A stretch of DNA of 64,000 nucleotides, from positions 44,891,880 through 44,955,879 of the forward strand of contig CP141132.1 in NCBI GenBank assembly GCA_035236585.1. Reading direction: 5' to 3'. Positions 10,599-21,984 of the stretch are shown here, one piece after another. The position numbers and the translations under genes are program-made. Under the pieces are notes generated by a model, which worked only from the letters and a program-made list of their open reading frames with translations, was not told the origin of the DNA and did not search any database. Each line of letters begins with the position of its first letter. Positions within the stretch are counted from its first letter, which is position 1. Source of the DNA: Warburgia ugandensis. Its lineage: Eukaryota; Streptophyta; Magnoliopsida; Canellales; Canellaceae.

Positions 10599-12600
10599 CT
10601 TGAAATAGAGTTTTAATAAAAAATAGGTTATAATGCTTTACCACTAGTCTAGTTTTAGGGCTATGTATAGTTAGTTTGCATACTTTCCTTATTCTTGAAG
10701 AATTTAATGCTTTCCTTTTTTTGTGCAAGAATTTGGAAGAGAATAAGACTTGGAGGAAGACTTAGGATAGTTTCTATTTTAATATTTGAGTGGATTGTGG
10801 TGAGGACATGTTTGTAAATTTTTGTAAATCATGATTCATTTAATTTTAAAAAGAGTTATAATAATACAGGTCAAGGATGGGCCATCCTAACTTGGAAGAG
10901 GAGGTGACATGTATATGGACACACCCTTATACGAGAATACTAATTTTAAGATCCCACTATGAGCTATCTTAACTTTTTTCCATTTCCTATATTAGACTGT
11001 ATTGTTAATGTCGTTGCATTTGGATGGTAGTGTAGATCATATAGAAAACATTTCCTTACCTATTGCATTCTAGTGTTTGCATTAGTTTACCACTTTTTAT
11101 TGCATAAATAGGGCACGTTTAATTGCTTTAAGGTGAATATATGTTGATCAAACTGCATGGGAGTGCTTTAGTGAATTAGTAAGGGCACTCACCCCTACAA
11201 TATCAATGGTGGATTTCATCATCATCCCTTAGCCTAGCTAGGTTAAACATCACCTTATGTGCAACCCTAGCCTCAATAGTTAAATTAAAATCAATCTAGA
11301 AGAGATCTTAGTAGCTTATGAGCTCATAGGACTCTCTTGGAAGGAGACGGCCTATTGTCACTCTAGTGCCCCTACTTGATTAGCTACATTGGTATTTAAA
11401 CAACTAGCTTAGCCAACACATTCTATGACTTAGATCACATATGTATTCTAATTGGTAAGCCGCCCAAAATAGAGGAGGAGCTACCTAGGTTAGAAGTAAC
11501 CTAAAAGCCACTCCTGCAAGAAGTGAAAGAAAAAAGAAACCTTTCATCTTGTTTGAAATAGGGCTAGGAATATTGTGTGTGCCTTTTGTTGTGCATCATT
11601 TAGCATATAGGGTGCATTATCTAGTTTGGGTCTCCCCTAGACTAGGAAAAAAAAGTACTTTTTTGTTGCATATAACAATTTTTATTTTTATTTTTTGGTA
11701 TACAAAATTGAGATAACTTAAGCAAGTGTTACATACTCAAGATGATCATATTAACCATACTGAAGCAATGGCCCATGAAGCAGGGGATAAAATATCACTT
11801 TCATACTATTTCACTCCTAGGCCCTTACACAATGAAGAAATGTATGTGACAGAGATAGGGTATAACCCTAATTTGTATAATGCATTAGATAGAATGACCA
11901 ATAAGATGGATAGTGAATTGAATAGGTAAAATGCTTTTAGGCAGGCTAGTGAGCTATTTAAGGAGCCTCAATATAAGAACTGTTATACCTATTTTCACTC
12001 AACATATTCCACTACTTCATGGTCGGCAAGCTCCACCTACAATGCATATTAATAGGATCAAGTGAATGCACCAATGAATTAAAATATCCTAATTGGGCTA
12101 GGGATCCCGAACAAATTTGCTCTCATGATTATCATGGGGAACCATTATGGTTGCACCCTGCTCAACCCTTTATGAGTACCCCAATGCCACAGTAGTATGA
12201 GCCATATGTGTAATTTCCTCCATAATAGAGGAATAATCATTAGAAGAAACTTTTCATTTGTATATGTAGAATACAGTAGAATTCTAAGAAGTTACTAAAC
12301 AATTTAGTGTGTAGAAGGAATTTTAAAATATTCAAATAACTATTGCTTCACTTTGCTTAGGATCCTCACCGACCCAAAATGAAGTGGGTTTTAGGATGCA
12401 AAATTTGTGCTCCCTACAAGTTGTGTAGTCAACCAATAGTGGTAGCCATCCTACTTCACATTTGAACCCCATATTCCTTGGGTTTTATCCCACTTTTCAC
12501 CCAAATTACATTCTCCAATCACTCCCTACTTATCATGACCTTAGAGCACCCAAAACACTTTGTTTCTAAGTGGGAAACTACAAGTTTTCCTACACCTACT
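10599..12600 (+). pseudogene. Tat-1 5' leader and gag-like remnant
   Basis: Interior of Tat-1 downstream of the PBS. About 10860-11000 is the inverted counterpart of 770-900 in the minus-strand copy, a conserved leader of the family. The longest open stretch (11726-11929, 67 codons) reads as a polar, low-hydrophobicity protein ending in NKMDSELNR. Its place between the leader and the chromovirus insertion suggests gag, but no zinc knuckle or other gag motif is visible, so this rests on position. The following sequence to about 12600 has frequent stops. No other function is evident. Confidence 0.4.
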
Positions 12601-13217
12601 AACTTTGAATTTTGCAGCCTAAGCTTCACATGACCAGTTCCCTTTTTCTTGTTAAAATCCTCCTTCTCCTTCTTGCTTTTTATTATTTCTCTCATCTCCC
12701 ATCTTCCTCAATTATGAGTCTTCAAGGTGAGGGGTTTGGGGGTTTTGATCTCTCCTCAACTCCATCTTCCCTAACTACATGTTCCACCATCTCCCCAAAC
12801 CCATCTACATTTTTCTTCTCTCTTCTACTTTTAGCCCAAAAAGGGTCATACGTATGGGAGAGAAGATGAGGGAGCTTATACATGTTTTAAATCCTTATTT
12901 CCCACTTAGGGGCATGGGAATCAACCAAACTTTCCCACCTTAAGTTCCACATGAGTTGGGCCGGTAGGATGAATAACCCAGCGCAAGTGCTTTTCCTTTT
13001 CTACCCTCTTTAGTTCACTTCTTAATCAATCATTTTTGTACCCTACTTGCCTAAGGTTTATTATTACTTACTTTGAACTCTTTAATCCTTTGTTCTTATC
13101 CAACACTTTGAGGTAGCTCCTCTAATCATTTACAAGGTGAATGTATTCCTAACTATATTTTACTAGTAGTACGAGCAAATCAATGCATTGCACCTTTACA
13201 TATTCATTAGTATTACA
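12600..13217 (-). mobile_element. LTR of the minus-strand chromovirus (outer end unresolved)
   Basis: On the minus strand an LTR starts TGTAATACTAATG immediately after the PPT at 13218-13231, the layout of a 3' LTR. The outer boundary could not be found. No TG/CA end with a TSD was recognised, so the left coordinate is a guess. A TATA-like 'tgtataag' on the minus strand lies near 12880. Confidence 0.4.
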
Positions 13218-13231
13218 CTCTCTCCCCCTTA
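13218..13231 (-). other. Polypurine tract, minus-strand chromovirus
   Basis: On the minus strand TAAGGGGGAGAGAG follows the NFEDEMFV end of the polyprotein and precedes the LTR start TGTAATAC. This is the usual chromovirus arrangement for priming plus-strand DNA synthesis. Confidence 0.7.
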
Positions 13232-14540
13232 CAAACATTTCATCCTCAAAATTTTATGGGAGAGTAGTAGAAGAATCAAAATAATTCAAGAAAATGACTT
13301 CTTCTACTTGCCAAGTTGTTTCCTTGCTCGTGTGATGTTGCCATAAAACCTTGACAAGAGGAATGGTCATGGTTCATAGCTTCTTTTCTTTCCTATGTAA
13401 TATCTTAAATGGGTGCTCTTGGAATGTAAGGTCTAGGTGTAGGTCAATTGGCTGCTGATCCAAAATATGCATAGGATTTGGCACATATTTCCTCAACATG
13501 GATACGTGGAAAACATTGTGCATGTTAGAAAGTGAAGGTGGTAGAGCCAATTGGTAGGAAACTCGTCCAATCCTCTATAGAATATCGAATACTGCTACAT
13601 ATTTTAGGTTCAACTTGCCCTTTTCCGTAAACCCCTGGGCTCCTCTCATAAGAGATACCTTCAAGAATACATGATCTCCCATCTAAAAATTGAAATCTCT
13701 CCTCCTCACATCAGCACAACTTTGATGCCTGCTATGAGCTATTACCAAGTGCCTCTGAATGAATCTAACCTTCTCTGCACACTGCGTGACTAACTTAGAC
13801 CTCATGAACTACCTCTCTCCTATATCACTCTAACAGGTCAAGTACAGCAAGGTCTACCATACAATGCCTCATATGGTGCCATGCCAATGTCAGATTGGTA
13901 GTTGTTGTTGTAAGCAAACTCCATTAATGGGAGGTGGTCATCCCAACAATCCTTCCAATCAAGTGCAAAAGCTCTTTACATGTCTTCTAACATACGTATG
14001 GTCCTTTCTGATTGACCGTTAGTCTATGCATCAAATGAAGTACTGAAACACATAGAAGTGCCTAGCCCTTCCTACACATTCCACCAAAATTGAAATGTAA
14101 ATCAAGAGTCTCTATTGAAGATGATCACTAATGGCACTTCATGCAAAATTACTATCTCTCTAATTTACAACTTCGCAAAGCTCTCCAAGGAATCCTTTTA
14201 TCAAATCAATAAGAAATGGGTTGATTTAGTCAATTAGTCTACTACATCCCAAATGGCATAGTGCCCATTAGTGGTCTTGGGCTCAACTAATCCCACTTCC
14301 ATACCAAAAGCTTAATCATCTGTAACAACCCTATAGGTTACTAATGCTCTACCTTAACTCTTTGACAAGTCATGTAATGAGCAACCCAATCACCAATGTC
14401 TATATTCATCCTAGGCCACGTAACCACTACTTCATGTCTTCGTACATCTTAGTACCTCCAGGATGCACAAAAAACTTGGAAAACTGGGTTGTGTTCAACA
14501 AGTATTGTCGTAATCCACCTACAACAGGCACAACCAATCA
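13232..14540 (-). pseudogene. Chromovirus integrase with C-terminal chromodomain (decayed)
   Basis: On the minus strand, from high to low coordinate, most of a Ty3/gypsy integrase is readable. The segments are HPGGTKMYEDMK (end of the HHCC domain, about 14450); core segments HEVPLVIIFNRDS, TNGQSERTIRMLEDM and FAYNNNYQSDIGMAPYEALY (about 14150-13860); GDHVFLKVSLMRG and YQLALPPSLSNMHNVFHVSML (C-terminal domain, about 13700-13500); and a chromodomain with IPLVKVLWQHHTSKETTWQ (about 13340). It would have inserted element cDNA, with the chromodomain steering it to modified chromatin. The clade resembles Tekay/Del-type chromoviruses. At least six stops and several frameshifts break it, but the C-terminal third is nearly open. 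Confidence 0.85.
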
Positions 14541-14758
14541 GCCATGAAATCGAATCCCTCTATTTGTGCCCCTCTCAAATCTATCTCTCTTTGCTAAACA
14601 CTGTGTCTCCACACAAGCCTATTGTGACTGCAAGATTCAGTTCAAGTAAGTAGACCTGAAAGCCATATTGAAAACAATAGCACTATATCTCTTGCTAATT
14701 GTGTTTGCAACCACATTGGTTTTACTAGAGTGATACTGATGGTTAAAGTCAAAGCACT

Positions 14759-15022
14759 TTAAGAATTCCAACTACTGTCTTGCCTAATGTTGAGGTCACA
14801 ATTCATAAAGACATACTTAAGGCTCTTGTGGTCTATATACACATCATATTTCTCCCCATACAAATAATACCACCAAATCTTCAACTCAAATGCAACAGCT
14901 ACAAACTCTAAATCAGGTGTGGGGTAATTCTGCTTATGTTTCTTCAACTATCTAGAGTATAATTTATTACCTTACCATGCTAAATAAGAATACAACCTAA
15001 TCCTTTCCTTGAAGAGTCACTA
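14759..15022 (-). pseudogene. Chromovirus RNase H remnant fused after an RT deletion
   Basis: Minus-strand RNase H: SDSSRKGLGCILI, a stop in place of the usual Q, then HGKVI, a frameshift, and [20 protein letters not shown]...[12 protein letters not shown]. These match the SDASKKGLGCVL / HEQNYPTHDLELAAV / TDHKSLKYIF blocks of chromovirus RNase H. Its first residues follow EFTIELPP directly, and that motif lies just before reverse transcriptase in intact elements. The whole RT is therefore missing at about 15020 while reading stays in frame over the join. This domain would remove the RNA strand during reverse transcription. Confidence 0.85.
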
Positions 15023-15700
15023 GGTGGTAGCTCAATGGTAAACTCCATCTCATGACTCAGTCGTAAGCCCTGCAACTTTAGAAACACATTGGCAAACTCT
15101 TGTACTACATCAATCCCCTCAAGGTGAGGAATCGATCTCTCTTGGTCCTCAACATAAGCAAGGTAGGCATAACAACCATTCGACACCAGCCGTGCTGCCC
15201 AATTAGCTGAGATAACATTGAAGCCAGAAGTATTTAGCCACCCATGAAAAATGAGTGTCAGCCCTTCAGGCACATGTAAAGTCATCTACTTATTTCTGTA
15301 GTCCACTATAGTCCCATACTTGGCTAGTGAATCCATGCCTCATTTGATGTCGAAATCTATCATAGTTAGGGCTATCAAGTCTACCCTCAACTTCTGATCT
15401 AATATCATGATGGGTACATCCTGCATGAACTCCCATACAATCACCGACTCTCCAACTAGTGCGCTAATCTCTAATAGAAATTCTAGTGTACTCAAAATAG
15501 TGTCTTAAGTAGAAGCAAATATAGCAAAAATAAAAGATTGGGTAGCACTTGGATCAATGAGCACATGTACCCATCTATCATGTACTAAGAGTGTACCTTC
15601 CAAGATTGTGATGGATGCATGAGCCTGGTTGGTACTAATAGTGTAAACTCTACCCTGTCCTCTAGAAGCCTGACCTCAATGATGTACTAGATCTAGATGC
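15023..15700 (-). pseudogene. Chromovirus protease and protease-RT linker remnant
   Basis: Minus strand. At about 15700-15500 the protease reads HASITILEGTLLVHDRWVHV followed by LIDPSATQSF, where intact copies carry LIDSGATHSF, so the catalytic DSG is changed to DPS. At about 15285-15020 lies the linker, with GCYAYLAYVEDQER, VVQEFANVF and EFTIELPP, matching the 'YLA.V.D...VVKEFPDVFPE...EFEIEL' block. The protease would mature the Gag-Pol polyprotein. The linker is open for about 100 codons, the longest intact coding piece of this element. Confidence 0.8.
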
Positions 15701-16300
15701 AACATTGGCCCATGTCATGGTAACTGTTTAGCTTGTGGTGCCTGATCTCACTGTGGCACCTGACCAAAATGTGGTGGTACTGGCCTCCTTGCCAAGGTAC
15801 AATATCAAGAGATGTGGCCCACTAACCACTCTAAAAGCATCTTGGGCCCTTGTTCTGTGCATCTATGTCTAGAAAGAATCGTATCTGGCCAACCACTCCT
15901 TTTCTAGACTAACCCTCAAACTGCCTCATCAGTGGTGGTGGCAATAATGGTTGTCTCTTGATAGCCATCTTCTTCTTCCCCTTCTAGTATGGGCCTCGGC
16001 TAGTCTACCCAAATGGTGGGCTTGCCTATCTAGGCACGCCTCTTAGCACTCTCTCCAAGAGGGATGCCAACTCCATAGCCTTGGCCACTATGGTAGGTTG
16101 TGATGTGAAGATCCTACTCTTCATAATGAACTTCAACCCCTTGACAAATTTCTAAGCAGCCCTCTGCTCCTTGCTAAAAACCTCAAGTGCAATGACCTCA
16201 AATGTGCAAACTTGGTCTCATATTGTGCCACCTTTTGTGGCCTTGGCTAAGGGTCAAAAAATCCAACTCCATATCACCCATGTAGTTTTCCATGCATGTT
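15701..16300 (-). pseudogene. Chromovirus gag remnant
   Basis: Minus-strand translation of about 16250-15960 gives FEVIALEVFSKEQRAA, a stop, then KFVKGLKFIMKSRIFT and AKAMELASLLE. This is the 'KF..GL.P.LR..I......A.E.A' pattern at the end of chromovirus capsid. Around 15850-15800 a degraded zinc knuckle (GHIS, stop, YC) is visible. The 5' end, PBS and 5' LTR of this element were not found, so it is 5'-truncated near 16.3 kb or decayed beyond recognition. Confidence 0.6.
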
Positions 16301-16399
16301 TTGCACACATCCTTCATCTTTATGTTATATGCACCACGTACTGTTTCATGTAGTTCTCTTTGATTTTCCTTTTCTTTGTTCTAGTTTTGTAATCATGAA

Positions 16400-18007
16400 G
16401 CATATGCAAGATAGAAATCATCTTAGTTCATCTAATTTTTATGCTTTCCTATCCATACTTTTATCTTTCATTCATTAGTTCATATTTAAATTCCATGTAC
16501 ACTCCTTAACACCTTCCTAGATTATACACATGATAGTTCTAGAATTCATATGTTTCATCTTACTTTATTACTTTCATGCATCTTAGATTATTCAATACTT
16601 TGGTCCATCTTAGAATTCCCTCCTAGAACACTCATCATAGCTGCACTCATCTTGCTTTAGATTTTTTTCCATGCATCATTGAAGCACGAACACCCATTAG
16701 TATGCTTACATTCCACATACTCTTCCATCTCTCCTCTTCATTATCCTTTAGTTTCCGCACATCTTCACCCTCCCCTTTTCCATGCACTCTCACCTCTCAA
16801 CATCCTAACATCTCACTTCACTTTCTCATGCTTAAAACATACACTCACACACTCTCTTAGTCATGTTCATGCCACTCTCTTCCATCCTGATCCTTAGTTC
16901 TTTCTTTTCTTTATCATTTTTTTTATGGGATTTGGATTAAATGAAAAGGAAAGAGACCTTGTACCATTATATGATAGCAAGGAGTCTTTTCCCATCCAAG
17001 GATAATGGTTGAGATAAAAAAAAAATCTTGCTAGAAAGCCACTCCAATTCCTAGCTAAGGGCATCATGTTCCCTTCCATGATGGACTTACTCCTTATTTT
17101 ATCTCATAAGGCTGGAATTTTGTGAGTCCTAAGCCAAGGGCCGTTATCATCATGTTAGTTTCATTTTTTTCTATTTCATTCTCAAGGTAGGAAGCCTCCT
17201 CTATGTCTACTCCTAACTTAAGAATGAATTACCTCTAATCCCCACCTTGCTTCTCTCCTTAAGAGCTACCCTCTTTCTTTAAAGTTTCTAGCAAGGCAAG
17301 ACAACAACTAGTTTTATACTTCCATTGCGTATCTTCTCTTTACTTCTTTTAGTGGGTGGTGATTTTTTAGGAAAGGTATTAGGCACGTATTCTATTGGTG
17401 ACCTAATACTTCATTCGTAAGGATCTTTCGATAAGATTTGACTCTTAGGTTGTGGCATGTTGGGTTATGGAGTTGAGAACATCTTTGTTGTAACTTTAGT
17501 GCATTATGGGGTAAAGAGAAGCATACAAGCTCCTGTTGAATGATACAACATGTGGATGCTAAATCAGAAATCAAGCCAGGGAAGTAGAAATTTTACTTAC
17601 TTTTTTCAGCCTTGCTTATGTATCAAATTCTTGTAAATTTTTCATTAATAAAATAGTTCACTTCTTTACTTAGTTCAATTATTTCTTTACTTTGATTCTT
17701 AGTTACTTTTTGTTTAGAAAAATTCTTAATTCCTTAATTACTTCTCTCTTACTTAGAGTTTACTTTCTAGTTGCTTAATTTAGAACTTCATTCTAATGGT
17801 TAGTCCTTTTGACTTTTCTTGTCATTAGCTTCAGTTACAAAGTTTACTTCTTCTCTCTTTCCTTGAATACTTGGCTAGGTTAAATTAGCATACCCTAAGT
17901 GTTGATTAACTCCATTAATCATAGAGTCCGCATGGGATCAACATGTGTTTGTCAATTTTATATTGCAATAGAGCCATACACTTGTGGTAATTATTAAGAC
18001 ACATTAA
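16400..18007 (+). mobile_element. Tat-1 3' LTR (partial)
   Basis: Second copy of the Tat-1 LTR 3' part. The 'ttcctagctaagggcatcatg', 'ctaatacttcattcgtaagg', 'gtggcatgttgggtta', 'gataaaatagttc'-like and 'ctaggttaaattag' blocks follow the order of 9580-10572. It ends near 'aagacacatta'. About 16400-16930 is the pyrimidine-rich middle. The TG start is missing, so it is truncated on the left. A TSD matching the 5' side (ATCAC before 2223) was not found. Short open frames (for example 16679-16897) are T/C-rich noise. Confidence 0.6.
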
Positions 18008-19448
18008 GATCTATCAACCCTTCATATGAAACTTAGTTGAATTTGAAAATTTGAGAAGTCATTTGAGTTTTGAAGGAATGATATGAGGTGTTTGAAAGAA
18101 TGAATTTGAGATCATATAATTTTGGATGGAGACTTATTTGGATGATTTAGACCTTTATACTAAGATAATCAATAAATTTTTTAGAGTTTCTATTATTAGA
18201 AAAATTGTTATTGGATATGATTCAAATTATGAATTTCTGGCCATGTCTATGTCACACAATTTTGAGAAAGTTTCATTTAGAGTTAACAAACTGTTCCAAA
18301 TTTTATTAGGGAAGATAATATTGGTTTGTAATGAGATTTGACCTTAAAACGTTAATACAGATTGATTATAATTCAATTGTAAGAATAACTAACAATTAGA
18401 ATTTTGATGACTATAGAATAAAAGTGTGCCCAATGAACTAATATTCTCTGATGTATTGATTATGTATGAAGCAAAAGTAACAATCACTTGAGGATCCCTA
18501 AGGAAAATAATTAGAAGATGCCTTTTCAAAAGGAATATGAATAATGTGTAACATTGAGTATGTTGTTTGAAGCAATTTTCATTTTTTGTTCCATTCATGG
18601 ATACAATTGGTAGGATGTTCAAACCATTATCCAACTATTACTTTGTAACTCTGGAATACAGTGAGTTAGAGAATTATCAAGAATATGTTGGAATTGATAA
18701 AATTTTGCAATTGTATATATGGATTGAGAAAGTCAACTTTCTAAATCACCTTATTCCAAAATGGAAGTTTTGTGGTGAACTTGTAAAGATAAAAGTTGAG
18801 AAAGCTAACCATTGTAGTATTACTTATCTTACTTTCAAGCAGTGGAGCTTTTGGTGAGTTGCAGGGAATGCATCTAACAAAGCTATGGAATGTGTATTAA
18901 TGTATGACAAAAAGGACTAATTACATATGCTACATCATTATAAAAAATTTTGAAGTTAAAATTCCTACTTAAGCTAGTAAACTATTAGATATGGTGTTTG
19001 TCTCAAAGATTTAGAGGTATTACAGATATGAGTATAAGCTACAAGACAATGTTGATTTATTAACAAATTATGACTAAGCATTAGTGTGCGTAGTGGAAGA
19101 CATATTTTATGGTAATGTAGATAGAAAAGATATCTTAATAAGCACTGTAAAGATTAAGGGTTTAAAGTTGAAATCATGTGTTGTGAAGATTCCATTTGTG
19201 TTAAAGTTTATAAGATTCAGAATAAGAGAAGTTGATAAACAAGAAAATTTTGTTGGTTCAACTTATTTTGAAAACATTAAGTTGAAATGGTAATTTAGAA
19301 TTGAATTCTATGATGAGTTGAGAGTATCCAAAATTGTTTGAAGAACATCAAGATCTATTTGTGGATTGACACAAAATGAATTTTGAGCAATGAAATGCAT
19401 CTAGAATTGTTTGAGCTATATTAAAAGAAAATTTTGAGGAATTTTTAT
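18008..19448 (+). pseudogene. Heavily decayed chromovirus interior (second chromovirus)
   Basis: AT-rich sequence with several open stretches of 60-96 codons (18126-18341, 18567-18857, 19084-19293) that I do not recognise. Two marks at the right end identify the element: EYPKLFEEHQDLFVD (19322-19370), like the YPKLF end of a chromodomain, and NFEEFL (about 19428-19447) before a PPT, the usual chromovirus polyprotein terminus. The open stretches may be gag-pol that has drifted out of frame. No catalytic motif could be placed, so the interior is called only from its 3' end. Confidence 0.5.
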
Positions 19449-19461
19449 AAGGAGGAGAGAA
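19449..19461 (+). other. Polypurine tract of the second chromovirus
   Basis: AAGGAGGAGAGAA lies between the NFEEFL end and the LTR start TATAATAACTC (TGTAATAACCC with a G to A change). Confidence 0.6.
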
Positions 19462-19744
19462 TATAATAACTCTAGTTTCTAAATTTCATTTCATCTGATT
19501 TATGAGTTATTTTTTAATGAAATGCAATTTTGGATTTTTGTGTTTTGAGATCCACAAAATTGACTTTTTGAAGGATAACTAGTTTTTTGAAAGAAAGATA
19601 ATTAATTGATCTTGAAACCTCAATATTTAGATTGTACATAAAAAAATATTTCCAATTGCACTTAGAACATTGAAATTGGGGTTAGGACAAAAAAGTCCAA
19701 AATTTTCTAACAAGGGTATTGTTATAAATGGACTAGTGGGTCCC
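19462..19744 (+). mobile_element. LTR of the second chromovirus, first part
   Basis: LTR start TATAATAACTCTAG directly after the PPT. It includes a stretch ending 'taaatggactagtgggtccc', a type of segment shared by several LTRs here (compare 'gcaaaatggtc...ggggccc' at 24530). It is cut at 19744 by an Athila-type solo LTR and appears to resume at 21985. Confidence 0.55.
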
Positions 19745-21984
19745 TGGTGTAGATTTAGAATAACTCGCAAGAACATCAATTAAGATAGTAACTATATGCT
19801 AGTGAGATCAATCCCACGAGAAATTTCATGGTTTTGTATGTTGGTTGAATCTTATTTAAATTATCTATCCTAACCAAAAGAGATGGTTTTTATCCTAATC
19901 TAACAAGGAAACATAAACATGCTTGAAATGAGAAACTTTCTAATTTTAAATATGAAAGCTTTCCAAATCTAAACAAAATGCAATCAAATCAATTAATACC
20001 TAACAAGAACCTAAACATGACCTAACATGAAACTACTACTCAAATAAACATGCCAAACTAGAGAAACAATGACAAGTTGATGCATGAACCTAGGCGATAT
20101 GCGCATTATTCATGGAATGGATTTTTGCATGAAATAAAAGATGGTAAATGGAAAGCATGATGCGCAAGAGGCTAAGATGAAAAGAGTGCATGAAACTACA
20201 TAAGAAACATGGATTCAATAAATGTGATAGGCAAGAATTAAATCAACCAACCATCCATGGAAAGTAAGCATTGAACATGACCTAAACATTGAATTTATTG
20301 AATGGAGGATGATTACAAATGTGGTGCACATCTTCCAAGGGATATATTCAACTAAAAACAACTAAATAGAACTCCTTCAATACAATCCAACAATCAATTT
20401 TTAAGATAGCATGCATGTAATTCAAGGAATAACCATTGAGAAAGAGAGGAAAAAGATGGAATGGAAAGGAATAGGAAGCAAGGGATTCAAGAAGATGCGT
20501 GGATTTAAGGTAAGAAACTAACTACAAAGATTTAAGGCAAAAGCTAAACTCAAACAAGCAGGGAAAACAAAGGAATCCAATTTGGAATTCAATGCATGGA
20601 ATTAAGAAACAAAACAATGCAACAATGAAAGGAAATAACCAAAGACCAACCTGGAACTTGAAGTGCAGAAACTAAAGAAAAAAAGTGCAAGAAGAAGACG
20701 TGCTTCTTCACCAAAGAAAGGATGCTTGGAGGCTACTACAAGGGCAGAATATGTTGAAAACCTAAGGGCTTGTCAAGGTGGGAGGCTCCACCTTTTTAGG
20801 AGGGAGGTATCCTTCCCCTATCAAAGATGTGTATACATTGTGGAAGCCCTAAAGGTTATGTGTATAAGGTTTTGTATTCTAAAGGAGGCCTAATGGGAAT
20901 GGAAAAGTAAGATAAGGCAAGGAAAGATAACATTAGCAAATGAGTGGAAGGTAATAGGAAAGTGGAAAGGAGATAATTTTGGAATAGTAAAAATTGTGGA
21001 ACTCTTTCAAATGTTAAAATTGTGAAGCTGCTTATGACTTTGATGTGGAATGTTCATATGGGGTTTGGGATAGATCATGGGGAATCCTAAGATGAGAAAT
21101 GGAAGGCTAGATCATGAATATAGAAGTGGAAAGTGGAAGTGGCAATATAGGAAACCTTGAGGGAGGTGGGAGATGCCACATTTCTAGGAAGGAAGCTTCT
21201 CCCCACTTAAGTGTTGCACGTGGAATCAATTACATAGTAAATGGACGAGAAATGGGACTATGGAAAGATGGGGAATGGACTATTTGTAGTTTGGTCCAGC
21301 GTGCATGCTATCTTAACAATTGATAATATCTGTAATTTCCTTGCTAATTATCCCTTGATTTTAACACTTTTTGCATAAGATAATTTCTTCATGTGGCAAT
21401 GCTCATATGGCTTGAATGACCCACTTTGATGGCTCATTACTTGATAGCTTGAGTGGCTAATTCCCTTGGCTTCAATAGCTTGGCTTACTTGGCTTTCTTA
21501 GCTTGTCACCTTCTCTCATAGCTCAAATGTCTTAGGTGGCTCTCATGGTTCCCATGCAAAGGTAGTGGAAATGCATGAATTGTGTGAGGGCCCATTTTAG
21601 TGACCTTTGATCTTTCCAATTACTTTCTTGCTTGCCCTAAGGTGATCTTGAACCAACCTTAAGCTTAGAAAATGTTGGAAATGGGTCTCGACTCTTTTGT
21701 ATGATCTTGATCTTCAATTCTCATCTTACTTGATCTCGGTCATCAAATCATCCTCTCAACACCTATAAAAGATAAAAATTCCTATTTAAATCCTAAAAAA
21801 TTATGATTATGTACATATTTACACTAGATTAGCTTCTGAACCTACAAAATATCAAAATTTGAAATCATTAGGTTAGAAATACATGTCTTACAAATTTTGG
21901 CAAAAACCTGGACTTTTATTCTCTAATCTATAGCACATGGAATACAAACTGGGTCTTTTTTTATACAAAATTGAACACTCATTA
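19745..21984 (-). mobile_element. Athila/Tat-type solo LTR, minus strand
   Basis: On the minus strand it starts TAATGAGTGTTCAATTTTG, which pairs base by base with TGATAAGTGCTTAATTTTG at 2760 (G to A at position 2). It ends ATCTACACCA, like the ACAACACCA end at 8157. The 'aagccaa' repeats near 21400-21560 and the 'ctcgtgggattgatc' block near 19830 are lineage hallmarks. Flanking 5-mers are GTCCC (19740-19744) and GGCCC (21985-21989), one mismatch. Length is 2240 bp with no interior. Open frames at 20663-20893 and 21114-21323 lie on the LTR antisense strand and match nothing recognised. Confidence 0.7.
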
